DNA of 20,456 bases, taken from positions 2,334 through 22,789 of the forward strand of contig DEIL01000050.1 of the NCBI GenBank assembly GCA_002352445.1. Reading direction: 5' to 3'. A model generated the notes under the pieces. It was not told where the DNA came from and searched no databases. It saw only the letters and a list, made by a program, of their open reading frames with translations. This DNA comes from Desulfobulbaceae bacterium UBA2775. Lineage in GTDB: Bacteria; Desulfobacterota; Desulfobulbia; Desulfobulbales; Desulfocapsaceae. A program made the position numbers and the translations under genes. Shown piece by piece: positions 1-7,104 of this stretch. Within the stretch, counting starts at the first letter, position 1. Each line of letters opens with the position of its first letter.

Positions 1-338
1 GCTGTGGATTGTTGTGTCGACACTGCTCCAAATCCCTCCCTGCCAGGGGAGCGAACATGACTTTCATATAAAGTGGATGGTCTCAATTTCTAGACTGCTT
101 GAGACAGTAATAAAATATGGTCATAATACAGGACATCCCAACTCCTTGTTGATTTATCATGATTTTGTGTTTCAAATCAGTGAGTACCCACAGTCCTTCC
201 TTACAATATAAACATCCACCATCTGAGTAAACATCCACCATCTGAGCCTTTTGAAGACGGCTGTCAAGGGTCCAGAAGCTTGTCTGAAAGGAAGTTGTTA
301 GAAGGATCCTGAAAGCATCCTCTTATTAATCTACTACC
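1..338. other. gene-free stretch at window edge
   Basis: I see no convincing gene here. A 65-codon open frame at 14-211 (plus) has no recognisable domain, no good ribosome binding site and low-complexity composition. It may be chance, or the edge of something that lies left of the window. The only clear structure is the exact tandem duplication at 209-246. A short inverted repeat (AGGAT / ATCCT, about 303-320) lies just beyond the yrbL-like stop codon but lacks a T-run, so I do not call it a terminator. Confidence 0.5.
209..246. repeat. 19-bp exact tandem duplication
   Basis: The 19-bp unit TAAACATCCACCATCTGAG occurs twice back to back, at 209-227 and 228-246, without a mismatch. Perfect identity suggests a recent slippage event or a two-copy protein-binding site. 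No third copy is visible in the window. Confidence 0.9.
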
Positions 339-947
339 TCATCTTTTGTAGCCGGTTATGGCAAATATATGTTTAAGGCTGGGGTTTTCTTCGATGTAAT
401 ATCGCCACTTATCTTTAATTATTTTGTGTGCATAATGTATCGAAAAATCTGCCAGCTTAATGAACTGGGGATTTCCAATACCGTCAATAAGCACAAGTTT
501 TTTCTTATTTTTTGATGTGTAATGGACGAGTATATTGTGGGGAGCCGGGTCGCTGATGATAATATTGTGCTGGAGCAGATGTTCAAATAGGTCATTCAAA
601 AGATAGACAATTTCCGCAGGTTGCAAGCAGGGCTCAACTTTGCAGGCCACATGGTCAGAAAGCATCACTGATTTCTTGCCGTCAAAATCTCGAATAAGGT
701 CAAAAACCATTCCTTTTCCCTTTGTTGTCAAACAGTATCCATGGAATCGTGTCATTCGTTCGAAGGTTTTTTTTCTTAGATGGTAAAGCCGTAAACTGTT
801 TATTTCTCTTTTAACCGAACGTATTTTCTTTTGGTTGAAAGTTATTTTTATGCACTTCAATGGATCATCCGGGTGCTGGTAGACTTCTCGCACACCACCT
901 TTACCGATGAGTAACGTTTCGTCTAATCTCAAGATCTTATTTTTCAT
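339..947 (-). CDS. yrbL: YrbL-like protein (kinase-like fold)
   Basis: 202 residues from an ATG at 947. The frame also offers a TTG at 965, but homologues begin close to the glycine-rich segment, so the ATG is preferred. The layout matches the YrbL family (PhoP regulatory network protein YrbL), a small protein-kinase-like fold. A glycine-rich segment IGKGGVREVY (14-23) precedes HPDDPLKCIKI with a candidate nucleotide-binding Lys34. DLIRDFDGKKS (83-93) resembles the YrbL core DVIADFDGKPS. DPAPHNIL (133-140) sits where kinases have the catalytic loop, and LIDGIGN (153-159) where they have DFG. The biochemical function of YrbL is unknown, and the PhoP/BasR control described in enterobacteria cannot be assumed here. 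The gene stands alone, divergent from leuC, with a long leader between them. Confidence 0.8.
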   Translation of the reverse strand: MKNKILRLDETLLIGKGGVREVYQHPDDPLKCIKITFNQKKIRSVKREINSLRLYHLRKKTFERMTRFHGYCLTTKGKGMVFDLIRDFDGKKSVMLSDHVACKVEPCLQPAEIVYLLNDLFEHLLQHNIIISDPAPHNILVHYTSKNKKKLVLIDGIGNPQFIKLADFSIHYAHKIIKDKWRYYIEENPSLKHIFAITGYKR

Positions 948-1347
948 ATATAACCACTGTATCAATAATGAATAGGTAATTACTTCCTTACTGGTTGTTT
1001 AGTTTTTGTGCTCAAAATCCGTAAGGTACTATGTCCCGGGAGTGAAAATGGTAAAAATGGGTGCACTTTGCATTAAATAAAAAGGTTTAAAAGAATGTTA
1101 CACAAAACAAGCTCAGTTGACTTTATGGCCGATATAAAATGGGTGATGTCCTGGTCATAATACTATAGTAAAGTTACCTGTTATCTTGTATCGTGTACAG
1201 TCTATCTAACTTGAGAGCAAACTGATTTTTGATGGCGTTGTAAAAAGTTCCATATACGAGGCACGTAATTTTTATCATTACGGCAACGAAGCAGATGAAG
1301 AGTTCTGACAACACCATTTATATCTTTATACACCGGAGTTTATACAA
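948..1347. other. divergent intergenic region, yrbL-like / leuC
   Basis: About 400 bp without a gene separate the yrbL-like start from leuC. The leuC-proximal part (1231-1317) is a palindromic element, annotated separately. The remainder is AT-rich and should hold the promoters of both genes, but I found no -35/-10 pair good enough to call. No leader peptide rich in leucine codons and no T-box-like element was recognised before leuC. Confidence 0.6.
1231..1317. repeat. ~87-bp palindromic intergenic element in the leuC leader
   Basis: The outer arms ATGGCGTTGT (1232-1241) and ACAACACCAT (1308-1317) are inverted with 9 of 10 matches. The inner arms CGTAAT (1264-1269) and ATTACG (1276-1281) are perfect and share nearly the same centre. 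The sequence between them also pairs partly, so the whole element can fold into one long imperfect hairpin. It ends 30 bp before the leuC ATG, so it would be transcribed in the leuC leader if the promoter lies upstream. From memory, hairpins with ends like GATGGCnTnGTAAAAAG recur between genes in Desulfobacterota genomes; I could not check this. Confidence 0.7.
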
Positions 1348-2634
1348 ATGGGAAAAACAATCGCTGAAAAAATCTTCGAAGCACACCTGCGAGATAAACC
1401 GTCCCCTGAAAATATGGTTCTTAATCTCGATGTCGTTATGTGTCATGAGATTACCACCCCGATAGCTATCATTGACCTGATGGAAAAAGGCATGGATCAG
1501 GTTTTCGATAAAACAAAAATAAAGGCTGTTATAGATCATGTCACTCCGGCAAAAGACTCCAAAACTGCCACCCAGGGAAAAATCATGCGGGAATGGGCAA
1601 AACGACACGATATCAAGGATTTTTTTGATATAGGTGCCAATGGTGTTTGCCATGCACTTTTCCCTGAAAAGGGTTTTGTACGTCCCGGTTATACCGTTAT
1701 TATGGGGGATTCCCATACTTGTACTCATGGTGCCTTCGGCGCCTTTGCCGCTGGTGTCGGCACTACTGATCTTGAAGTGGGTATCTACAAAGGAGTCTGT
1801 TCCTTCAGGGCGCCCACGACTTTGAAAATCAATATCTCAGGAGATCTTCGTCTCGGCGTCGTTGCAAAGGATGTTATTCTTGCCATCATAAAAAGCATAT
1901 CTGTCAATGGTGCTACGGACAAAGTGATTGAATTCACTGGAACTGTAGTCGATTCTTTTACTATGTCATCCCGTATGACACTCTGTAATATGGCCGTGGA
2001 AGCCGGTGCGACCTGTGGCATTTGCCTTCCTGATCGTGTGACTGCTGAATATCTCTGGCCTTTTATTCAATCGGACTATCCGACAATCGATGCAGCTGTC
2101 GAAGATTATAAAAAATACCATTCAGACCCGGATGCATCCTATAGCGATATTATCGAATTTGACATTAGCAGGCTGACACCCCAGGTAACATATGGTTATA
2201 AGCCTGACCTGGTCAAAGATGTTAAGGAAATGGAAGGCACCCCTGTCGACCAGGTATATATCGGTTCCTGCACAAATGGTCGAATAGAGGATCTGAGAGA
2301 TGCAGCAACGATTCTTCAGGGCAGGAAATTAGCTGAAAATGTCAGGGGAGTAGTGACCCCGGCAACTCCGCTAATTTACACAATGGCCCTAGAAGAAGGG
2401 ATTATCAAAACATTCATGGACGCCGGCTTCTGTGTTCTAAACCCGACTTGTGGCGCCTGCCTGGGTATGAGTGCGGGGGTATTAGCCGAGGGTGAAGTCT
2501 GTGCCTCGACCACAAACCGTAACTTTAATGGAAGAATGGGCAAAGGCGGTATGGTTCATCTGATGAGTCCTTTTTCTACCGCTGCAGCAGCGGTTACCGG
2601 AGTTATTACTGATCCGACAAAATTTCTCAGTTAA
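1348..2634 (+). CDS. leuC: 3-isopropylmalate dehydratase, large subunit
   Basis: 428 residues. This is the [4Fe-4S] catalytic subunit of isopropylmalate isomerase, which interconverts 2- and 3-isopropylmalate in leucine synthesis in the cytoplasm. The three cluster cysteines are visible: C308 in GSCTNGR and C368/C371 in NPTCGACLG. GDSHTCTHGAFG (120-131) and STTNRNFNGRMG (387-398) are the other conserved aconitase-superfamily blocks. The length fits the shorter LeuC type (about 420 residues) that pairs with a separate small subunit, rather than the ~470-residue enterobacterial form. GGAG lies 9 nt before the ATG. leuD follows after 28 nt. Homoaconitase-type or other hydro-lyase specificity cannot be excluded from sequence alone, and leuA and leuB are not in the window. 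Confidence 0.95.
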   Translation: MGKTIAEKIFEAHLRDKPSPENMVLNLDVVMCHEITTPIAIIDLMEKGMDQVFDKTKIKAVIDHVTPAKDSKTATQGKIMREWAKRHDIKDFFDIGANGVCHALFPEKGFVRPGYTVIMGDSHTCTHGAFGAFAAGVGTTDLEVGIYKGVCSFRAPTTLKINISGDLRLGVVAKDVILAIIKSISVNGATDKVIEFTGTVVDSFTMSSRMTLCNMAVEAGATCGICLPDRVTAEYLWPFIQSDYPTIDAAVEDYKKYHSDPDASYSDIIEFDISRLTPQVTYGYKPDLVKDVKEMEGTPVDQVYIGSCTNGRIEDLRDAATILQGRKLAENVRGVVTPATPLIYTMALEEGIIKTFMDAGFCVLNPTCGACLGMSAGVLAEGEVCASTTNRNFNGRMGKGGMVHLMSPFSTAAAAVTGVITDPTKFLS

Positions 2635-2662
2635 ATGCAAATTCAAAGCACAAGGAAATAAA

Positions 2663-3199
2663 ATGAAACAATTTGGCGGTCCGGCAATTTTTCTGGACAG
2701 AGACGATATTAACACCGATGAGATAATACCTGCAAAATATCTGACGGAGATTTCAAAAACAGCCCTGAAGCCTCATTTACTTGAAGATCTGCTGTTGGAC
2801 GGCATTCCGTATGATCGTCAGTCTGAAAAATCACAAGAGGCACAGGTTGTTGTCACACGGGCAAATTTTGGCTGCGGATCATCCAGAGAGCATGCTGTAT
2901 GGGCCTTTGAGGTAAACGATATTAACATTGTTATAGCAGAGAGTTTTGCCAGGATTTTCAGGCAAAACATGTTTAACTGCGGAATACTGGCTGTCGAATT
3001 TCGAAAAGATCAGCTTGATCAGCTATTTGGTATGGAGGGTGATATTTTTATCTCTGTGGATCTGGAAAAATGTGAGCTCACCGGTTTCTCAAATCTGGAT
3101 AGCCAAGACTCTCTGGTCTTTCAGTTTCAACTAAATCAATTTGACCAGGAACTGGTTTCTGCCGGAGGCTGGTTGGCTTATGCCGACACAAACTATTAA
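2663..3199 (+). CDS. leuD: 3-isopropylmalate dehydratase, small subunit
   Basis: 178 residues, the swivelling small subunit that completes the LeuCD active site. DRDDINTDEIIPAKYL near the N-terminus and NFGCGSSREHAVWAF in the middle are the small-subunit signatures; the GCGSSREHA loop contacts the substrate carboxylate. AAGGAA lies just before the ATG. It is the second gene of a leuC-leuD unit. It converges on dnaJ with only 26 bp between the stop codons. That gap holds a 14-bp palindrome (TGAAATACATTTCA, 3206-3219) but no T-run terminator. Confidence 0.95.
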   Translation: MKQFGGPAIFLDRDDINTDEIIPAKYLTEISKTALKPHLLEDLLLDGIPYDRQSEKSQEAQVVVTRANFGCGSSREHAVWAFEVNDINIVIAESFARIFRQNMFNCGILAVEFRKDQLDQLFGMEGDIFISVDLEKCELTGFSNLDSQDSLVFQFQLNQFDQELVSAGGWLAYADTNY

Positions 3200-3225
3200 C
3201 GTCCCTGAAATACATTTCATTGGTG

Positions 3226-4164
3226 TTAAAGATCACATTCCTTCAACTGCTCAATAATTTTTCTCTGTGAATCGGTTAAGGTATCCGGGACTTTAACTCC
3301 CAGTTTGACATACAGATTCCCCCGATCCCCCATAGGGCCTGCAGGCAACCCGTACCCCTTAATTCTGAGACGCGAGTCATGTACTGTTCCGGGGGTAACT
3401 TTCACCATGAATTTTTTGCCTTCAAGGGTCTCAACTTCCACTTTGGTACCCAGACATGCCTCACTGAAAGATATCAATTTTTCGACCTTGAGATCATCTG
3501 AATCCCGGGAAAACCTAGCGTCCTGCTCAATCCCAACTTTCAGGTACAGATCTCCCGGCTGGCCGCCATTTGACGACTCCCCACCTTTTCCCTGAAGACG
3601 AAGTTTTTTTCCTTCCTCGATACCTCGTGGTATTTTTACCGAGACGTTTTGACTCTTGCCGTTTTTTCGCAGGCTGATGGTTCGTTCCGCTCCATTGAGA
3701 ACTTCATCAAGTGTAACTGAAATCTGATAAGTCATATCCTGGCCTTTTGCCGACCCGGATTGACAACCACCGCCACCGCAACCGGCCGATTGCCCCTGAT
3801 TGAAAAAAGAACCGAAAGGATGACCGCCACCATTCCCCCCCATTCCTGATCTAAAAGATGTGGATCCTTCCCGGGTACCAAAGCCGAATTGTTTGAAGAT
3901 ATCATTTAAATCAAAATTCCTGAATATATCTTCCTGGGAATACCGCTGACGAAACTGAGTCGAACCAAACTGATCATACTGCTGCTTTTTCTCGGCATCA
4001 GACAGAACTGCATATGCTTCACTGATTTCCTTAAATTTTGACTCAGACGCCTTATCCCCTTTATTTTTGTCGGGATGATATTTGAGCGCGAGTTTCCTGT
4101 ACGTCTTTTTTATCTCTGTTGGAGTCGTATTTTTATCAACTCCTAATACTTTGTAGTAATCCAT
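3226..4164 (-). CDS. DnaJ/CbpA-type co-chaperone (class B J-protein)
   Basis: 312 residues. An N-terminal J domain (about 1-66) carries the HPD motif at 30-32 that stimulates Hsp70 (DnaK) ATPase activity. A glycine/phenylalanine-rich linker (about 77-140) follows, then the two beta-sandwich client-binding domains and a C-terminal dimerisation tail. The four CxxCxGxG zinc motifs of true DnaJ are absent, so this is a class B protein like CbpA. The linker holds one cysteine pair, C129 and C134, inside a run of glycines; it could bind a metal or be redox-active, but two cysteines are not a zinc finger. The gene is monocistronic: ssb upstream ends in a strong terminator, and a good sigma-70-like promoter lies at 4251-4279. 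Confidence 0.92.
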   Translation of the reverse strand: MDYYKVLGVDKNTTPTEIKKTYRKLALKYHPDKNKGDKASESKFKEISEAYAVLSDAEKKQQYDQFGSTQFRQRYSQEDIFRNFDLNDIFKQFGFGTREGSTSFRSGMGGNGGGHPFGSFFNQGQSAGCGGGGCQSGSAKGQDMTYQISVTLDEVLNGAERTISLRKNGKSQNVSVKIPRGIEEGKKLRLQGKGGESSNGGQPGDLYLKVGIEQDARFSRDSDDLKVEKLISFSEACLGTKVEVETLEGKKFMVKVTPGTVHDSRLRIKGYGLPAGPMGDRGNLYVKLGVKVPDTLTDSQRKIIEQLKECDL

Positions 4165-4250
4165 GATGAAAAACTATATATAGTCAATGATTTCTGCTCT
4201 GAAGCTGTGGAAAATAAACGGCTTTTTACTGACGTTTTTTATTTGTACCA

Positions 4251-4279
4251 ACAATATGAACGCTTGCAGGCCACGTCAA
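4251..4279 (-). promoter_or_regulatory. candidate sigma-70 promoter of the dnaJ-type gene
   Basis: On the minus strand TTGACG (4279-4274) and TATTGT (4256-4251) are separated by exactly 17 bp, matching the -35 and -10 consensus at 5 of 6 and 4 of 6 positions. It lies between the ssb terminator and the dnaJ-type ATG at 4164, where a promoter is required. No CIRCE or sigma-32-type heat-shock element was seen. Confidence 0.5.
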
Positions 4280-4310
4280 CTGCATTATGTAATGAAAATT
4301 GGATTAAAAC

Positions 4311-4352
4311 AAAAAAAGAGCCGCCTCGCATCGAAGCGAGGCGGCTCTTTTT
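4311..4352. terminator. bidirectional-looking intrinsic terminator behind ssb
   Basis: A perfect 12-bp inverted repeat, GAGCCGCCTCGC (4318-4329) and GCGAGGCGGCTC (4336-4347), has a 6-nt loop. It is flanked by seven A on the left and five T on the right in plus-strand reading. On the minus strand the hairpin is followed by seven U, as expected for termination of ssb (stop at 4375). Confidence 0.93.
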
Positions 4353-4374
4353 GGAACCTGCATAAGAACATTTT

Positions 4375-4803
4375 CTAAAAAGGGACATCCTCCCCTGTAC
4401 TGTTGCCACCAAGCATGCCCCCCGATGGCTCATCGGGCATAGGGGGATTTTCAAACCCTCCACCTCCCAAGTCACTGCCCTTGGGAGTAAGATTTTGAAT
4501 AGTTTGAGCTATAATTTCAGTGGTATAACGGTCGTTGCCACTCTGGTCCTGCCATTTACGAGTCTGGAGGCGACCTTCGACATAGACTTTCATCCCTTTT
4601 GAAAGATAATTGCCGCAATATTCCGCGGTCTGTGCCCAGACAATTACGCGATGCCATTCTGTTTCATCCTGCTGATTACCATCTCTGTCCTTCCACCTTC
4701 TGTTCGTTGCAACACTTAAAGTTGCCACTGCAGTGCCGCTTTGAGTATAACGAAGTTCAGGATCTGCACCTAAATTGCCGACAAGTATTACCTTATTAAT
4801 CAT
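4375..4803 (-). CDS. ssb: single-stranded DNA-binding protein
   Basis: 142 residues. The OB-fold domain (about 1-105) starts MINKVILVGNLGADPELRYT and includes the typical ETEWHRVIVW and GMKVYVEGRLQTRKW segments. It protects single-stranded DNA in replication, repair and recombination. A glycine/proline-rich linker leads to the acidic tip GEDVPF, the peptide that docks partner proteins (canonically DDDIPF). TAGGAG lies about 9 nt before the ATG. The gene is followed by the strong hairpin terminator at 4311-4352. Confidence 0.96.
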   Translation of the reverse strand: MINKVILVGNLGADPELRYTQSGTAVATLSVATNRRWKDRDGNQQDETEWHRVIVWAQTAEYCGNYLSKGMKVYVEGRLQTRKWQDQSGNDRYTTEIIAQTIQNLTPKGSDLGGGGFENPPMPDEPSGGMLGGNSTGEDVPF

Positions 4804-4865
4804 CCGCCAATCTCCTAAGTAATTGAGTAATAGAGAAAACAGCCATTCTTCCCATGTATGTTGTA

Positions 4866-4893
4866 AATATACGTTAGATCAATTAAAGAACAA
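4866..4893 (-). promoter_or_regulatory. possible promoter of ssb
   Basis: On the minus strand TTGTTC (4893-4888) and TATATT (4871-4866) are 16 bp apart. The -10 box is good (5 of 6) and the -35 box poor (3 of 6). The position, about 60 bp before the ssb start codon, is reasonable. Confidence 0.3.
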
Positions 4894-4941
4894 GCTATAA
4901 AATTCAGCTGTACCAAAAATCCTCATAGCTCCCTCTCGGAA

Positions 4942-6063
4942 TTATCTGCTTAAAACAGTTCGATCAAGCATAAGTGGTATACCACCTTTTTCTTCAGGAA
5001 TAAAGCCCATAACCTCCTGCCATATTTCATCACTCTCCATGCAAAAATAGATGCATGTCCCTTCGTAAGCCCTTTCTTTCAGACAGTTATAAATAAATCG
5101 ATACATCTTTACTCTGGCCGGTCTGAAATACCGTGATTTATTGTCCAGTCCTTCAATAAACTCCTGATAGTAGATATTAGAGTGTGGGAATCTCTGTATC
5201 CCTATTTCCTTCAAACTTGGAATAAAACGTAATGCTCCCAGCGATATCCAGACGATTGATTCAGCAGGTACCTCTTCGTAGAGTCGTTGTATAGTCTCTG
5301 CATATCCCTCCATCCAACCGGAATGATCAATTATCGGGTCAAAATGGAAAGCCAGTTTATATCCCGAATCGGCACAACTTCTGGCTGCAGCAAGCCTTTC
5401 ATTCAAAGATGCTGAGCGAATCTCCTCCTTTTTCATTATGATCGGACTATTCAAAGACCACGCAATTATTGTCCTGCCATGGTGTTCAAGCCCCTTCAGG
5501 TTCTCTATAACTCCACTCTTGGTTTTCAGTTCAAGAACCGCATTTTTCTGTTGAGCAAAATAGTTCACCAGCAGTCGGCTCAATCCTGTCAACCTGTCAA
5601 TCGCAAGAGAATCAGTAAATTCACCGGTTCCTATACGAAAAAAACGGTCTGGATTATTCTGCAGAGCCTCATCAAGTTCCAGGAAAAGCTTTTCAGTATT
5701 GACATAGAATGTCAGCCAGGGCGCATTAAGATATGCCTGTAAAATGCAGTAGACACAATCTATAGGGCAATTCATTCCTGTATTTAATACCTGATAATCA
5801 CAGCACTGATATTCGCGGGTGCCGGGACACGGTTTAAAAAAAATTCCCCGATTCTTACAGAGAAACAGTTGTCGTTTCCCGAGTGTAAGGTTGTCCACAT
5901 AATTTTTATCAAGATCGTTGGGTTTCCCCCTGTCCGGAACAATGGTATAGGGCAATTGGGCTCTGTGGATAATTTCCTTTGCATATGGTAGTTCCAGGCA
6001 GGATTCTTCAACATAAATCTGTTCGATAAATGATGATGGATCTCTCCAGGAGTTTTCAGACAC
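4942..6063 (-). CDS. SPL-family radical SAM protein lacking the SPL catalytic Cys
   Basis: 373 residues from a GTG start with GAGAGA upstream. C99-PID-C103-VY-C106 is a CxxxCxxC radical-SAM cluster of the spore photoproduct lyase type, and the following text aligns along SPL (FRIGTGEFTDSLAIDRLT, 142-159; GYKLAFHFDPIIDHSGWMEGY, 234-254). In Bacillus SPL a cysteine (C141) about 43-44 residues after the cluster donates the final hydrogen. Here no cysteine occurs between 107 and 229, and the matching spot is about E148. The Tyr that follows the last cluster Cys in SPL is Ile107. Extra cysteines at 69, 79, 87 and 88 precede the cluster. A role in spore-photoproduct repair is therefore doubtful, and the substrate is unknown. 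It follows the glycosyltransferase gene by 33 nt, probably co-transcribed. Confidence 0.8.
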   Translation of the reverse strand: MSENSWRDPSSFIEQIYVEESCLELPYAKEIIHRAQLPYTIVPDRGKPNDLDKNYVDNLTLGKRQLFLCKNRGIFFKPCPGTREYQCCDYQVLNTGMNCPIDCVYCILQAYLNAPWLTFYVNTEKLFLELDEALQNNPDRFFRIGTGEFTDSLAIDRLTGLSRLLVNYFAQQKNAVLELKTKSGVIENLKGLEHHGRTIIAWSLNSPIIMKKEEIRSASLNERLAAARSCADSGYKLAFHFDPIIDHSGWMEGYAETIQRLYEEVPAESIVWISLGALRFIPSLKEIGIQRFPHSNIYYQEFIEGLDNKSRYFRPARVKMYRFIYNCLKERAYEGTCIYFCMESDEIWQEVMGFIPEEKGGIPLMLDRTVLSR

Positions 6064-6096
6064 TGCTTTTCTCTCTCGTTTGAAAAAAATATAGCT

Positions 6097-6963
6097 TTAT
6101 GTTCTTACAATTTTACCATTATTCAGATAATTGTTTGCAAGATTGAGATAGTATTCTCCGACTTCCACTTTGCCATGTTTGATACAGCCATTACCAAAAA
6201 CAGAACATTTCCTGTCAAATTCGTCCAGTGCAAGAATGGTTTTCTTTTTATCGAGGATTCCAGAGTCGAGCATTTTTTTTATGCTATAAATACGCATCCG
6301 ATCCATTCCCTGCCTATACATGTAAGATACCTGATCCTCACGACCACCCTCCTTGACGGTTAGTGGTCTATCAACCAGGTGAAAGGAAAACCTGCAACTT
6401 ACGCGCAACCAGAGGTCGTAATCTTCACAGCAGCGAAGAGTTTCGTCAAACACCCCAACCTGTGAAAACAGGTCTTTTCTAACCATCACAGTTGACATTC
6501 CTACGGCACAAAGCTGCAAGCTGTGTTGAAAAATATCACCATGCTGCGGAATATGTTTTCTTTTCTGGTTGAGATGAACTCCTCGTCTCAACCATTTTTC
6601 CCTGGTATGACTTATCAAATATTCCGGGTTTTCTTTTAACGCCTTGAATTGGATCTCAATTTTTTTCTTATGCCAGTGATCGTCTGAATCGAGAAAGGCA
6701 ATATATTCATGCACTGCAGCAACTATTCCACGATTACGTGCCGACGCGACTCCTTTATTAATTTGCTTCAATACCTTCAGGGGCACTTGCTCAGAGCGGG
6801 AAAATGTTTCAAGAATAGCGGGAGTACTATCGGTTGATCCGTCATCGACCACTATAATCTCAGAACATTTTAACGTCTGCCGCGTTATGGACAGAAGTGC
6901 CCGATCGAGAAATTCGGCTCTGTTATATGTTGGAATAATAACTGATACAGGACAGGAATCCAT
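6097..6963 (-). CDS. family 2 glycosyltransferase
   Basis: 288 residues. The N-terminal GT-A fold starts VSVIIPTYNRAEFLDRAL. The nucleotide-binding DDGSTD (40-45) is followed by the NKGVASARNRG block (69-79), the metal-binding DSD (92-94) and an ED pair (180-181) in the CCEDYDLWLRV segment, which supplies the likely catalytic base. Such enzymes transfer a sugar from a nucleotide donor, usually to cell-surface glycans or proteins. Donor and acceptor cannot be read from the sequence. There are no membrane segments. The ATG has only a weak ribosome binding site. The SPL-like gene follows 33 nt downstream; no polysaccharide cluster surrounds it. Confidence 0.9.
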   Translation of the reverse strand: MDSCPVSVIIPTYNRAEFLDRALLSITRQTLKCSEIIVVDDGSTDSTPAILETFSRSEQVPLKVLKQINKGVASARNRGIVAAVHEYIAFLDSDDHWHKKKIEIQFKALKENPEYLISHTREKWLRRGVHLNQKRKHIPQHGDIFQHSLQLCAVGMSTVMVRKDLFSQVGVFDETLRCCEDYDLWLRVSCRFSFHLVDRPLTVKEGGREDQVSYMYRQGMDRMRIYSIKKMLDSGILDKKKTILALDEFDRKCSVFGNGCIKHGKVEVGEYYLNLANNYLNNGKIVRT

Positions 6964-7008
6964 GACTCAATTTAACAGTTTTTAATCATATAAAATCATT
7001 ATTATTAT

Positions 7009-7037
7009 GGCATTTTAGTATGGCAATACTGTATAAT
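7009..7037 (+). promoter_or_regulatory. possible promoter of rng
   Basis: A perfect TATAAT at 7032-7037 is immediately preceded by TG. The -35 position, 17 bp upstream, reads GGCATT and is poor. It would give a leader of about 60 nt before the rng ATG at 7105. Confidence 0.35.
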
Positions 7038-7059
7038 ACAACGTTCAAATAACATACTC

Positions 7060-7075
7060 CTTCCCGGTCGGGAAG
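7060..7075 (+). other. small hairpin in the rng leader
   Basis: CTTCCC-GGTC-GGGAAG forms a 6-bp stem with a 4-nt loop between the candidate promoter and the rng start codon. No T-run follows, so it is not an intrinsic terminator. It could be an RNA structure or an operator, since leaders of RNase E/G genes can be autoregulatory in other bacteria; that role here is inference. Confidence 0.35.
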
Positions 7076-7104
7076 TCTAAATATTAGATTTTTGCGGTTA
7101 TACA

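Noticed and set aside
1117..1137. Promoter TTGACT...TATAAA before leuC
   Set aside because: The two boxes are only about 10 bp apart, far from the required 16-18 bp.
7009..7026. Sigma-54 promoter before rng (TGGCATTTTAGTATGGCA)
   Set aside because: The -12 GC element at the required spacing is missing; TATAAT nearby is a simpler explanation.
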